Assembly (NCBI GenBank): GCA_902729315.2
Contig: LR746273.1
Coordinates: forward strand, 6,592,501 to 6,656,500
DNA length: 64,000 bases
Direction of reading: 5' to 3'
Origin: Spirodela intermedia
Lineage: Eukaryota; Streptophyta; Magnoliopsida; Alismatales; Araceae
Shown: positions 1 to 12,745 of the stretch, one piece after another
Position numbering within the stretch: position 1 is the first letter of the stretch
How the letters are laid out: each line of letters starts with the position of its first letter
Made by a program: the position numbers and the translations under genes
The notes under the pieces: model-generated
Told to the model about the DNA's origin: nothing
Database searches by the model: none
Seen by the model: only the letters and a program-made list of their open reading frames with translations

Positions 1-3000
1 TCGTCCAACGGCGCATGGTCACCTGTTCCCTCGTCCTTCCTCGCATACAGCAGCCGCCTCCCCTTGAAAATATACATACCGCCCTGGGAAGTACGGAAAT
101 TAATGAGCAATCAAGGCAAGAGAACTATACTAATCAGTGAAGACCAAGAAAAGAAAGTTTGGTAATAGGAACTATATTAATGGGTTAAGGCTTGGGAGAA
201 AATGTTGTTAAAATATACATTACCTAGAGAAGCAGGGAAATAAATGAGTAACTAGGGAACAAGAACTATACTACTTGGCCAAAATAAATGAAATATGCAC
301 AGCATCCAGTGAAATAGGGAAACAAATGAGCAATTAGGGTATCAGAGACATAATGATTAGGTCAAGCCCAAGGAAGCAAACGTTCGATGATATACAAATC
401 AGCATGAGAAGCGGGGAAATTAACGAGTAATTAGGAAATAAGAACTATATCAATCGATCAACACCTAGGAAAAATTGCGAGTGCATAGAAATACTGGACT
501 AACCTGCTGCAATACACCACTCCGATCATCTGGAGTAGCTTCGACTGTATAGTTCTTCACAGCTTTCTGCAGAGACTCGAATCTTGAAAAGACCTTTGCC
601 TGTTAAATTCAGTAAGAGACGTGTCAATTAATAGTAAGGAACGAGTTACAGTTACAAAATTTTAATTTAGATATACTTGTTTAAGAAGTCATGGTATTTG
701 AGCATGAATGTCAAATTATGATTCATTGTCACTAAATGCTAATTTTTTACATACGTGTTTCTTTTCGGGGAACATTGAATTTCATAAATATTGAAACGGA
801 AAGAAGAAATCTTACACTAGCTGGGTTAAAGAAAGTCCGGCCAAAACCATAATAGAGGCCCAGAACGTCATACGCCTGAAAAAAACTTATTAGGAAACAG
901 TAGTCATGAGTCAAATGTCACAAATGAGCAGGAATATATAGATGTGCACCTTACGATCTGGGTCTGCATAAAGGCAATCCAATGGGAATGGTAGCTGCAA
1001 AAAAAATTAAGAGGAGAATTAAAAATATTGTATGAAATTGTAGAAGGCAAGGGTTCATAATTTGTGAGGATTTTTTGGAACAGCGAGATCCAAACTCGTA
1101 ATTTGCAATAATTTTCAAAGCAACACAGCATGAATATCATAAAGAGAAATCAGCATGGAAACTTATCTTAATAGGATAGTTTGTACGCTGATTTACATCG
1201 ATATACTACTGTCTTAATGTGTCATATATCCATCCTTTTTGAACAACTGGGAAGCTAATAAAGAAAATTTTCTTGCTTTTGAAAAAATAGTGTATTCTGA
1301 TCTCCCTAGTTAAATAATTAATAAGATTCATTGGGAGCAGAGGATCTACTTGGTCCAATCCTTGTGGGCTAACTGGGAAACTGAAACCCAAAAATAAACT
1401 GTGGGATGTAGGAGCTTTTTATTCTCTCAATTGTAGGGGTTTGGTGGGTTGAGAATCGGAATTTTAAATCGACGATGCTGAGGGCATATTTTTCCAAAGC
1501 GAGTTCTCCACTAATGGTAGCTTCACTGTCGACTAAAACTTAACCCTCATTTTCCTGACTGTCCTCTGTTTCTGAGGTTTTCTTCCGCTTTTTTGTTAGA
1601 ACAGTTAACGGTATTCCGTCAAAAAATTGTAATCCAAAAGGAAAAAAACTAAGGATATAAGATCTTACCCTCTCAGCAAGGATGCGAGCTTTTTCAGGAG
1701 CACCAACTCCTACCGCAATCAGCTTGACACCAGCTGAATCGAATCGCACCTTTGACTCTTTCAAAGTAGAAGCAAGCTCCCAGCTTAGGTAATGTAGAAA
1801 GAAGATTCAAACGGTGTTAGTTATATACTATAATGTCAACAAGATATAACTGATATAACAAGTAAGAGAATCTAATCATACCAACATGGACACCCAAAAT
1901 GCCTTAAAAGCGCAACCACTGCCATTCCCTGGAACAGAAATACGGTTAATAACTTAAGGAGATGAAAGAATATGCTTTAACAGAGAGGCATCATTGAAAC
2001 AAATTAAATTTGCACAACATATGTTAAGGAAGCCTACGATTATTTAAAAACTATATACACGTATAAATAGAATTTTGTCCAGGGTTTGTTTATATTGTGC
2101 ATTACTGCCTTTTAACGGACTTCCCTCTAGTTATTTTCAAAATGTAAGAAGCATTAGCTAAATGATATGTTATTTCCCCTGAATTTCGTTAAAGCAACAG
2201 ATTTTCATTGTCATGAGCTAAATCCGATAATGATGTTTCCCGGAACCTACAAGGACTTCATTTTGACAGGTAAGAGTTGAAAATCCTAAGGTTTAAATAA
2301 TTAGCAAAGAACGACTTTTCTAACGATCGAAATAAACTTGCTCAATTTTACAGATATGTGAATTGCATCTCAATAATTCTTTGCATAAAAGGCTATCGGT
2401 TAAGAAAAAAAGTACATATTACACCGAAGGAATTTCTGTAAAGAGATCTTACATCAGCATCTGACGCATAGAATAGTATGTACTACAGACATAAATTTGT
2501 TTGTAGTCCGTTTCCGTTGACCCACATCTCTTAGTTATATACCCGGATCACAATAGACAGCTGATCAACTGATGTAGTCTGCGTCAATAGGATATCCCAG
2601 AATAGATCGAAGGATCTAGTAAGCAATTAAGAATCAAGTTCGTCGTAGTTCTCAACATCCTAACCAGTTTCCTAACCTCAAATTTTGAACACTGAATTGG
2701 CCAATTAATTGGTGTCAGTAATTGTAAATGCTCGCAATGGTTCCAGGGTGCACTAAACAAGCTGTTTGAAAAATCAAAGAAAGAGTTTAGTATGTTCGAC
2801 CATCAGCAGTAAAACGGTCTGCAGTTGCAGGCAAATCAGAAAAAAAGCGGAGTCCATGTATCCTAAGAAAATGCGTTCAGATAAAAAAAAAACAGAGGTA
2901 GAGACTGGGAAATCTCTTTCTCATCGGTGTTTGAAAAATTCACACCATTCTAACGCCCTAGAATTGACTCCTCCGCGGCCTTAAAAAATAAAACGCCAAG

Positions 3001-3374
3001 TCCTTCCACGACAACGGTAGACTCTCACAAGGATTTTACCGCACCTCATTCTGGTCCCAGAGATCTCTGAAGGGAACTGGCTGCCCTGTCTCGGCCGAAT
3101 AGATACTGACGTTCCCGAGAGCATCGGCTTCCGAATCCGGCAGCGACGGAGGCGCGAAGGACGAGGAGGCCCTAAGCACAAGAGAAGAGCTCGCCGTCCC
3201 TTCCCTGCGTTCCCCCGTCAGGAATGGACGCCCACTAGATCGACGAGCGGGAGAGACCGAGCAGACATGAGGAGGCCGACGATAAGCGACAGCCAAAGAA
3301 GAGGCAGCACCAGGAGACGAAGAGGACGTAGAGGCGATGAAGAAGGTCTCAGGAGAGATCAAAGACATCGCCAT
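1..3374 (-). CDS. Plastid AhpC/TSA thioredoxin-like protein (AAED1/PRXL2 type), 3' end off the window
   Basis: Exons read on the minus strand: 3374-3045, 1928-1882, 1783-1669, 994-950, 875-816, 599-504 and 83-<1. All joins keep frame with GT-AG introns. The 258 residues seen match the plant chloroplast AAED1-like family (roughly 250 residues), so only about ten C-terminal residues are missing. The first ~65 residues are Ser/Ala/Arg-rich with few acids, typical of a transit peptide. The thioredoxin-fold part then shows the family hallmarks: LWDQNE, the redox motif HFGCPCCWE across the exon 2/3 junction, and GVKLIAVGVG. Later come LPFPLDCLYADPDRKAYDVL and GRTFFNP. The family is thought to act as peroxiredoxin-like antioxidants in plastids; the physiological reductant is unknown to me. 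I chose ATG 3374 because it opens the transit-like sequence. An in-frame ATG at 3425 lies beside the GA tract and ATG 3368 is also possible. Confidence 0.9.
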
Positions 3375-3421
3375 TCCCTCCGTCCGCAGCTCACCCGAGG
3401 AGACGGCAAGGTGACCCGACT

Positions 3422-3425
<4 letters not shown>

Positions 3426-3473
<48 letters not shown>
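3426..3473. repeat. (GA)n microsatellite, 5' leader of the AAED1-like gene
   Basis: About 24 uninterrupted GA units start ~50 bp upstream of the chosen start codon. Seen from the gene it is a CT tract, a common 5'-leader element in plants. Open frames across it (poly Arg-Glu, poly Ser-Leu) are artefacts. Confidence 0.95.
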
Positions 3474-3477
<4 letters not shown>

Positions 3478-3539
3478 ACGACGCGAACGTGGAGAGCTGC
3501 CCGGCCGTGGGAACAACGTAAGGTCGGTAGATGAGGAGG

Positions 3540-4271
3540 GGCTTCGTTACTAACGGGTCGAAAAAATCTGACACGTGGGCTGAACCCATTATCTTAACTT
3601 CCTGTGATGTGCTGAGAATCTCGGGCTCCCTCTTTGGTAAACATTTCCCCTTCCCTCCCTTTTCTGCCTTCTCACAGTTCCTCTGATTGGGGAGAAATAA
3701 GTCAACCCCTTTTGTCCTTTCTCCAACTTTTCTCCTTTGAACTTCCCAAGGGGTTCAGCTAGGTAGCTGCTGCATTTGGAAATCGAAGGTAGTAGTGGAG
3801 CCTAGTAGTAGAGGTGTCATCGGAAGAAATTAGGCAATGAGTAGAAGCACTGGGAATATCTTGGTGTGTATTTTCTACCCTTAAAATGGGGTTGACATAG
3901 GAAGTTGACATAGTCCATATCCATTGACTTGAATCTAGTGAAGCTAGACTGCAACCCACATAGGGAAAAGTCATTCCCCCTCGCTTGGGTCCTGTTGAGG
4001 CCCACTTGGGGCAAATGCATAGTGCGTTAGAGCTTGAAATTGTTTCTATTTTTACTTATTAGTGGATGTATCATAGTTGATAACTATATTCTAAAATTAA
4101 TTTCATAAATGAGATACCTTTAAAAACACACATCTAGCATTACTTTCTAAGAATTGGAATAGAAGACATCTAAGGATGATATCAAAAATTAAAATGTTAG
4201 TTTCATAAAGTCTTAGACTTTCAAAATATTTGTTGGTAAATAGATACTCTTATTTTTTTTACTTTGGTATT
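3540..4271. other. Gene-free promoter-side and AT-rich spacer
   Basis: Upstream flank of the AAED1-like gene running into AT-rich DNA. A CACGTG-containing stretch lies at 3570-3577. I see no coding frame with recognisable content; short minus-strand frames at 3759-4020 look random. Confidence 0.5.
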
Positions 4272-4487
4272 TGTTGTAAGCTAAGATTGAAAGAAAGATG
4301 ATGAGTAGAACAGAGGAAAGCTTTCGTTGTTATGGAGGTCAAAGGGGAGGAATAGTAGAAACTACTTTACTCTTCATATTGACTTTTTATCACCCCTTAG
4401 AGAGGAACCCTATAAGATATTTTTAAAAATAGCCTTATGCTTTCACAATATTCCCCCACATTTCAATCACGATGTAGAACTCTAACA
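4272..4487 (-). repeat. 3' LTR of the degenerate element
   Basis: This is 216 bp with TG/CA-type ends when read on the minus strand. A polypurine tract lies at 4488-4497 on its internal side. It aligns with 8944-9162, for example in the GGGGA(A/G)GAAT...GAAACTA segment. Confidence 0.7.
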
Positions 4488-5285
4488 GTCCCCCTTAAAA
4501 TGAACTTTCTCATAAAAGGTAAAAGAAATAACACAAAAGAAAGAAGTAAGACCAACAAACATAAAGGTAGAATTTAGAGGGACTAATTTTATCTATCTCA
4601 AAAATTGATAACAATAAATCTAGATTTAATGTCCTTGGACTAGAGAGCTAAATAAAACATGCTCATGAAGGCATCATTGATCAATATTCTAGTGATAAAC
4701 GTAATCATAAAGACATTGTTGATGATCGTGTTGCTAACAAAGACTCATGTCTTAATTTACACAAACAAAAATTTACGAATCAACTTTACCATGACGATGA
4801 ATGCATCATCACATGAATAAAACAATTAGACAAAGATGGATTAATTGCCCTCATGATAGAAGGTTGGCATAAAACCTAAATGCATTCACTACCCTCAAGA
4901 CATAAGGCATGTAACACCATTGATGAGTATGTCATCTTCATGATGAGATGATGTGAAAAAGATGGATACTAGAAAGAAGATTTCGATAGACCTCTCATAT
5001 TTTTCTAATACCAAATGTTATGGTGGTGAAACGAAAAGAGGGAGATTAGGTGTGGCTTAGTTAAACTATCATCAAGAATAGAGGATTCATCTATTAGGTT
5101 GTTGATTGTTGTCTGGAGATTAATTGAAGAGGATAAATTAGAATCAATATGAGATATTACATATAAATGATCGTTTAGACCCTCACAAACAACAAAAATG
5201 ATATATTTTATTCATTGCTAATTAAGAGATGGTCAAAATACTATTTATATGTTAAATTATGTAAATACACGATGAGGTGTTGATA

Positions 5286-5357
5286 AGTCTTCATTATCAT
5301 GAGTTAATAATTAGTAAATAATATATTTTTAGCCTTAACTCATGATAAATAGACTTA
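5286..5357. repeat. Inverted repeat / potential hairpin
   Basis: The arm AAGTCT..ATTATCATGAGTTAA is mirrored by TTAACTCATGATAAATAGACTT, with an AT-rich spacer of about 27 nt. It lies within the internal part of the degenerate LTR element and could be a small MITE remnant or an RNA hairpin. Confidence 0.6.
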
Positions 5358-5509
5358 TATTTATGTTAAAGTTGAAAAGTAGTTTCTAGTTGATTAATGT
5401 GAATTTTTGAGTAATTATGTAATTTTATATAAATTTATATAATTTTTACAATCTTACTTTTACAATAAATAAAGAAAAAGAAATAAAAAATAAAAATAAG
5501 ACAAAATGA

Positions 5510-6420
5510 GGGGGACCTATTGGCCAGTCGGGCTCACAAGCAAGTCGGAAGCTCAGTCGGGGAGTAGTCGTGAGTGAGGGCTCGAGCAGTTTGGACCGAT
5601 AGGGGCACGTGTGTGTCACTCTCCTTCTACGTCACTAGTGGTCAACCAATTGTGGGGCAAGGAGTGGTCATACACGCGAGAGAAGGGACTTGTTCATAGA
5701 TGAAATATTAGTATATATTCGTCTGAAAAATCGACATACAACTGATGTGAGACTAAATCAATCTTCTTCAGAATGGCACAGGTTCGAATCCTCCTAGAGC
5801 CAAAATTCATATTTTTTTATCTGATTATCGTGACTTTCTTACAAATCACCGATGCAGGATTCAACAACTAGAATCACTGAATTATCAGCGAAAATCTCAT
5901 CAACATGATTCGCAAAATATTGTTACTAAAATTGTTGAACAGCTCATGATAAAAGGATCGTAAATCTATCGAGTAAAGCATCTCCGATTGATCGACGAAC
6001 AAATCGTCGTCGAGAAGAAAACGACCCATCGAGAGACGAGTCGTCACCTCTTGAGAGCATACTAGATGCGATGAAGAGCTTCCTCTTGCTGTGCAGACCT
6101 AAGGATGAAGCTTCTTGACATGCGCCCCACCTCTATCCAGCTCCTCTCCATTGAGTGACAGCCACTAGAGAGTCATAAAGTCACTATTTTTCTGCTCCGC
6201 CAAGTGACAGCCACCGAAGATGATTTGACGACCCACTTCATTGATCTCTAGACTTCACAAAGAGATTTAGAGATTACTCATGTCATCTTTGTCTAAGGGG
6301 AGCCTTCGAAACTGTGGACATTGCACGACGATCTTTCTGAATGCTCAAGATTCTGATGCATCCCCGACGCATCGCTGTTGCAACATTAGAACTCTATTCT
6401 CCTACTTTTAACTTACTTTA
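5510..6420. other. GC-richer block nested in the AT-rich element
   Basis: This block differs in base composition from its flanks. It contains the T-arm-like string GGTTCGAATCC followed by CTCCTAGAGCCA at 5781-5803. On the minus strand that could be a primer-binding site (TGGCTCTAGGAGG...). No open frame survives. It is probably part of a second, inserted retroelement, which I could not classify. Confidence 0.35.
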
Positions 6421-7123
6421 TGCTTCATTTAGTGATGATTTTTTTGATTTTAATTTACTAAAATATACTTCGTTCAATTACGATCCTTCTAGCTTTTACA
6501 AATCTTAATTTGATTGATTAAATTGTCTGTAATCGCTTACGTAAAAATCGTCAGCCAGAACTCTATTTTTACCTGATTCATGTTCGCTGGACACTGACAT
6601 CATCTTGACATCTGCACCCTTATTTTCCTTTTTTATGAATTTTAAATATATTTTCTTTTTGTTTCTTAGTATAAATATCATAGAAAATTGTATTCATTGA
6701 GAAAAATTCTAAATAATTACCCAATATTATATTACATCCCTATTATTGACTTGGAAAATTAGTGCTATTTTTGGAAGTTTTATTGAATTATAATTAATAT
6801 ATTTATTTAGAAATACTTCTAAATATCTAAAAAATTATATTTTCTAGTTTTATAAATTTTATATTTACGTAATTTAATATACAATGACTAAGTCACGTCA
6901 GGTGTATAATGAAATTAAAATCAATCATCAAGGAAATAACTAATCTTATCTGATAACTTTTATAATTTTTGTTGTTGAATTTAAAGTTGAAAGGTATGAA
7001 AAAGGTAAAATAAAGTTATCTCAGAAAAATGAGAGAATATGTAGAATCACACCTTGACAATTTTCTAATCACGAATGTAAAGTTTTATAAAGTAGAAAAA
7101 ATATACATAGTATGGTCAAAGTT

Positions 7124-7127
<4 letters not shown>

Positions 7128-7156
<29 letters not shown>
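7128..7156. repeat. (TA)n microsatellite
   Basis: About 14 AT units inside the decayed element interior. Confidence 0.9.
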
Positions 7157-7159
<3 letters not shown>

Positions 7160-7717
7160 TAAGGATGCAAAAGAAAACCTTATCCTCCTAGGTCAATCTC
7201 ATCCAACAAAAGAAGCCATGCAAAGAATAAAGAAAATTAGGTTACTCTTAATCTACCTTTAATATTATTTCTAATCTCACCTCTTTTCAATTTACTTTAT
7301 CACTTACTCAACCTTTATAAACCAAGGAATCAAAAGATGATAGGGAACCTCAAAGAGGGTTATTAATGATTCCAAGGCAATCTCTCTTTCCAAGTCTACC
7401 TAATGTCCCTATAGGGATTAATATCAAGAAATGTTCTAATATAATCTCCTACTGGCTCTACCTCATGTCATGCAAGAGGTTAATAAGAGAAGATGATACA
7501 AAGGAAACAACATAATTCTTCACTAATACAACAAGAGTAGAATACAATAAATATACTAACAAAAGTAACAATCTTATTTTGGATATATATCATATGGAGG
7601 ACATCAAGCAGACTTTGGAGTAGATCATGGGCTTACTTCCTCTAGATCCCAGGTGAATCATCTAGAAGGCAAGGTCGCTCCTCTACTCTCTCAAGTGCCT
7701 TTCTCTCCTCTCTGCAT

Positions 7718-7728
7718 GCTATTTATAC
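7718..7728 (-). promoter_or_regulatory. TATA box of a putative LTR-type promoter
   Basis: The minus strand reads GTATAAATAGC, followed downstream by a CT/GA-rich leader. It sits in a GC-richer block (about 7580-7930) inside the degenerate element. This resembles the U3/R promoter of an LTR, but no partner LTR copy was found in the window. Confidence 0.35.
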
Positions 7729-8943
7729 TTTTGATACCTTTAAGATCTATGGCCTTGGATGAAAAGAGGGAGCTTAATCTCAACTGTTTAAGATTCACCT
7801 CCTAATGTTGGGCATGCTCCCTTTCCTTGGATGGCTGGTCAGCCACCTCACATGAGGGGGCCATGGTCTCTCACGAATGCCACTTGTCCTCTTAGGTGGA
7901 GGAGGAGAGAAAGAAAGGATGGGTCACTCAATAAGCCCATTGGTCCTTCTTCTATTTTCTAAAAAAAGATAAATTAATTAGTTTATGATAAATGAAAATA
8001 CTTGATATGTAGGAGAGTAACTCTCACTTAAAAGAAATAGTCTACTCATGTATGTACTGACTTAAGACACAGATTTAATCATAGTTCATTCCACATAGAT
8101 TATGAGCTAAACTAAATAATTCAAAAATATAGATTATGATATGAATGATAAATATTTAAAATTAGTCATACTTATCATGATCACATAAAAATATTCTTCA
8201 AATGACTCTAATTATCACATCCATGCTAAATTCATAATCCATGTGACTAAATTCAATAACATGATAATTTTAATTCATTAAAATATATAAATCATGAATA
8301 TATATTGATTTAATAAATAAAATTAGGATTTTTTCAATAAGACACTTTTGAATGTGAATGACCCTTGTAGATAGTTTTTGAAGAGTGCAAAACATGATAG
8401 TAGACTAGAGATAGTGACAACAATATCTACAAACTTGTGATGATATAAGCGAGCTTTTCTATTAGATAGTGTTAAATAGTGGAAATATGAGACTAAAAAA
8501 TAGTTTATCTGTAGAGTAACTATATTGTGTGACAATACAAGATGATGCAAGATGGCACATGATGGCAAGTGATCATGTTGGATGGTAAGGAACAATGTGA
8601 GGCAACTTAGGACAGTACATGATATTGTAGAACAACATAAAATAGTCCACAATGAGACATGATGAACAAAAACTTACAAGAAAAATTGAAGATGAATAAG
8701 ATTTGTAAAGATGGTGAGTTGAGGTGAAGGAATCTAGAACTGATAGAGAAGAGAACAAGACAAAGATGAGAGTTAGTGACACGTTAGTAAGGAAAATTCT
8801 TAACACGACAAAAATCTGAATGTGACATGAAGACTATTAAGAACTAACAAAATTGTTAAGATATGATAGAGAAAATAGTAGACAATTATGAAGAGGTGAC
8901 GATCTGCATGACAATTAGTCTTCATAATAAGTCTATGATATCA

Positions 8944-9162
8944 TGTTGAAAACTAAGATTAATAAAAGAGTAAGATGAGTTGAATGGAGAAAAGTTTCCC
9001 TTATCATAGACAACAAAGGGGAAGAATTGTGAAAACTATTTTACTTTTAAGTGGCCTTTTTAATTCCTTAAATAAATAGTAATTCTTAACATGATTTTTT
9101 CAAAATTACTCAAGATTTTATAATATTCTCTCATAGTTTAATCATGATTTAAAACTCTAATA
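8944..9162 (-). repeat. 5' LTR of the degenerate element
   Basis: This is 219 bp and aligns with 4272-4487. The primer-binding-site remnant lies immediately on its internal side at 8931-8943. Confidence 0.7.
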
Positions 9163-12118
9163 ATGTTATTCATATGACACAACTAAGTCACCTAATGAAA
9201 GTCATGCTTTATAATAGATATATAATAAAATTATTCTCACCTAACTTATATAGAAAGTCATCTATTATACTCTTATTATATGTGAAAGTCAAGATTTAAT
9301 ATGCCACTTACTATAAACTTCAATAGGACACCATACATAGGACAATAGTGGATTGTAAAATCATCTAAGAGATTTAAGCACATATTCCACCCCTCTTAAA
9401 GAGAAAGGCCCTCAACTATAAATATGAGAGTAAATAATATAATGTGATTAAGTATAAACTTGCCTTGACATATTCTCTTCTTTTGAATAAATACATGTCA
9501 TAATACTTTTGTAATCTAAGCTTGAGAAAAAGTTAATATCATAACATGAGTTGACAAAAGGATTAAGAGGCATCTAAAATTTAAAAGAATAATATAATGT
9601 AATGAAAATAATTGTAGAAGTTGAATTTTTTACCATAATATGATCAAAGTTCACCATTATTAAGGTGACATAAGGTTGACAACCAATTTTATGTCATCCC
9701 TTGCATTGGTATCAAACATACTTGTGGCCCAAACTAGTCAAATTTTGGAATTGAGAGATTCATAATACTAACCTCAAAAGTGAGGGGAAGGGAGAATCCC
9801 TAAATATAGATCCACAACTTAACACAATTATAAAATTAATTGTCCAATCACATGATGATGTTACACTCATGAAGTTAGCTCCATAGGTTGCACACTTCTT
9901 CAACACCATTATATACAACGAGTTAACCATGTTGTACACAATTGTTGCATTGCAAAGGTTTGTCATGTCACTTATATTGTTGTGCTACTCATGCCTAACA
10001 CACACATCATTAGTGATATTTGCTTGTTGTGAGGTTCTAATGTTATAATCATTCCCCACTTGAGAAAATTTGTGACATTGTTTCCTTCTTTCAAATTCTG
10101 ATGACCTAATCAAATGTTGGTATATTTAGTATTGGTTAATTTGGTATTTGAACTATAAGTTACTATTTTTCTGTCATGTGGTTACTTCTTTTAGGTGGCC
10201 CCACCACTTGATTAAGTAGAAAGTATTCATTTGATGGGTTTGAATTATAGGTAATGAGAGTCTCAATTTATTTATTTTTTAATCTTCCTTATTTATATAA
10301 TAGAATTTTAATGATAAAATATGAAAACAAGATGTAGTCAAAGCCTTCAAGGTAGTTGGAGATTGTAGATTAATCTTCTCACTTTTGTCAATATTTTGAG
10401 TGGCCAGCTTATTGTGATGTATTTATTGTTATAAACTCTTGTGTGTATGGAACATATTTCACTTTCTTTAATGATGGACAACATTTTTCTTCGTGTGACA
10501 TATTTTGTGTCAATGACCCTTTAGGCTAGATGGAAGTTATTGTTATTGCTTTGCAAATCAATGTCATGATAAGTACCTCATATCTTATTGTTTTACTAAC
10601 TCTAAAGGTGTTTTAAGGACTATTGACAACTCTAATGGCAAGTGTTATGTTAAGTTTTATTGTATGTTATAGAAAATTTAGACAATATCAAATATCTTTG
10701 TCTAATTGTTTACATGGCTGATGTAAATATTCTCTAAGCATATTATTTACTTAATCTACTTGTAATTTTTGAGCACGCCTAATGTAATTTCAGGTAAGGT
10801 GAAGATGGTTCACCAAAAATATTTGATGAATCAAAGGTCCTAATTAGAGATGATGATGTATAAATGTCTCACATTTTGACAAGTGTGTCAAGAAAAGTTT
10901 GACTACCCCTTACAATTCAACTAAGTGATGATAAATGTTACATATATTGAGAAGTAGTCCACCACAACAAAGATTACATATTAATTATCTATCTTCGAAA
11001 GTTTCATGATGAAGTTTACTGATAGGATTCTTAAAATCACTTTGGTCTTAATATCTTGATTAATTTCCTTCACCTAATCTTATTCTATTGACGTATTGAA
11101 CACGAGATAACATAAGTCTCTACATACTTTTTTATATGAGGTAAAAAGTGACAATTACCTAATAGATGATACAAACATTGAGAAACACCATATCTCACCC
11201 ATTTCTAACTACTGTATGAGGTGTTTTTGTTGACTAAATTTTGTACATTAGGTTGCCGATATTTGTTAATAATACTAAATGTTTGTCATTAATCTCTTAA
11301 TAAATTTGTAAATAGTGTATTTTTAAAATAATATATTTTAACCTATTCAGTAATGAGTTACTTTTGTAAGCTATTTCTTGTGCATTGAATACTTTTATTC
11401 AACCTCATTTAACTTTTAACTTTCAAAGGTTAATAATTGTCGTTCTTACATAAAGACTTAACCAGTGCAACATATTACATATCACATGTTGACTATAAAA
11501 CATAATTATTGTCCTTAAATAATAAATTCTCAAATCATGAAAGCCAACTCATAAATAATAGCTTATCTATCCAACTCCACTGGTGATCTTTCTTGATAAA
11601 CTTTTGTGAAAACTTACTGATGAACTTGTTGAATATCTCTTACAACCTCCTGATTGCTCATTTATAACTTTCAACTTCTTAAGGTTCATTATCATCTAAA
11701 TCTGGTCTACTATGTGGCTGAAGAACTCAAATCTACTTTATTCTGAACTCACATTTTGTGTAATTGTAACAATCCTACATACTCATTTAGCAAATTTAAA
11801 TAGGTATTAAATATATGTAGATAATCAGAAATTAATTAAAATAAGTCATGAGATTAAGTTTATTAATGAACATGCTCTATCATATGGGTTAATATGTTTA
11901 TTTTGTTTAAATAAAACAAGTGCCCCAATTAATGCTTACAAAGGGAAGATATAAATAACACATTGTAAGGGGCACAAATAGGTTAATATTCCCTCTAGAT
12001 AGAGCCGATAAAACAATATTTTTTGTGTAAACATCTAACTTGAGGGGGTTGTGGCTGTATTCCATCCTTTGTAAGGACTTGGAACAAGATGTGTTCATTC
12101 ATTAAGATTATCTAAGGG
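9163..12118. other. AT-rich gene-free DNA, probably decayed transposon sequence
   Basis: About 3 kb of AT-rich sequence without a frame longer than 70 codons. Short frames at 9760-9966 and 11907-12098 (minus) have no recognisable domain. I could not identify element ends. Confidence 0.5.
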
Positions 12119-12745
12119 CTCACTGATGAGAATCTTATTTCAGTGAGAAAAAACGTGTACTTTTACTCAGCATAAGAAGTCCAATTCTAAGAAAATCAGA
12201 GTCGTCCACCAATCAGAGACATCAACCGGCGTTAAGCACACCTTGAGACTATCAGAGGAAGTAAATTTCCGAAAGGAAATGCTTGGACTCCGTGGGAGAC
12301 GCCCTAATCAAACTGTATGGCGAGAACCACGCCCCCTGAACTTAATTCGCTCAAAAATTAATGGAAAATCATTCAAACTTAAATCAGAAACATCGTAAGA
12401 ACATCGATGCACAGCCAGGACGAATCAGCAATGAAACGGCATTATCCGCCAACGAACCAAAAAAATACTGAAATCAGGTCAAATGGAAGAGAACATCAAG
12501 CGAATGAAGAATGGAGGAGAGATGTGGCATGGCGCTCATATTCTATGGGTGTATATGAGGTCTGTCATGCCAATGACGGCAGTCAGTACGAGGAATTACT
12601 TTCCAATCATTGCACCACATCGACCAACTAAACATTCCAAGAATCTACGGAGCAGAAACCACAGATCGATGAGAAGAGAGGGAGAGAGAGAGACAGAGAG
12701 AGAGGCGTGAAGGCGGCCGGATGCCTCATGGGAGAGTATCCAGAG
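12119..12745 (-). other. Possible 3' part of the snoRNA host transcript
   Basis: No protein frame of interest. Several CTGA and TGATG strings occur on the minus strand, but I could not pair them into a second complete C/D snoRNA. An 8-bp inverted repeat, CTCACTGA/TCAGTGAG, lies at 12119-12147. Confidence 0.35.
12675..12714. repeat. Imperfect (GA)n tract
   Basis: An interrupted GA repeat just downstream (in the minus sense) of the snoRNA candidate. It is probably part of the same primary transcript. Confidence 0.8.

Larger units (their letters stand above)
4272..9162 (-). mobile_element. Degenerate LTR retrotransposon with two ~217-bp LTRs
   Basis: Two related blocks, 4272-4487 and 8944-9162, align over their whole length. 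Both begin TGTTG on the plus strand. The lower copy ends TCTAACA and the upper copy TCTAATA; on the minus strand these are TGTTAGA... starts and ...CAACA ends. Next to the upper copy, 8931-8943 reads TGATATCATAGAC on the minus strand, close to the initiator-tRNA primer site TGGTATCAGAGC. Next to the lower copy, the minus strand reads AAGGGGGAC just before the LTR, a classic polypurine tract. The element therefore runs minus, with its 5' LTR at the upper end. About 4.46 kb of internal DNA has no long frame. No convincing target-site duplication is visible (GTATT versus ATGTT). The interior includes foreign-looking blocks, so it is probably nested and old. Superfamily (copia, gypsy or a TRIM/LARD derivative) cannot be assigned. 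Confidence 0.7.

Noticed and set aside
3267-3589. Arg-Glu and Ser-Leu repeat proteins across GA tracts (also at 13370-13609, 20132-20404)
   Set aside because: They are translations of the GA microsatellites and overlap real genes or leaders.
5776-5803. A tRNA gene
   Set aside because: Only a T-arm-like string and tail are present; the T stem pairs poorly and no D or anticodon arm lies upstream.
12119-12147. Hairpin followed by an A-run as a terminator
   Set aside because: The stem is 8 bp and the context is eukaryotic Pol II; such a structure has no established role here.
12160-12660. Further snoRNAs in a cluster
   Set aside because: Several CTGA and TGATG strings occur on the minus strand but none gives both boxes, a closing stem and a recognisable target.
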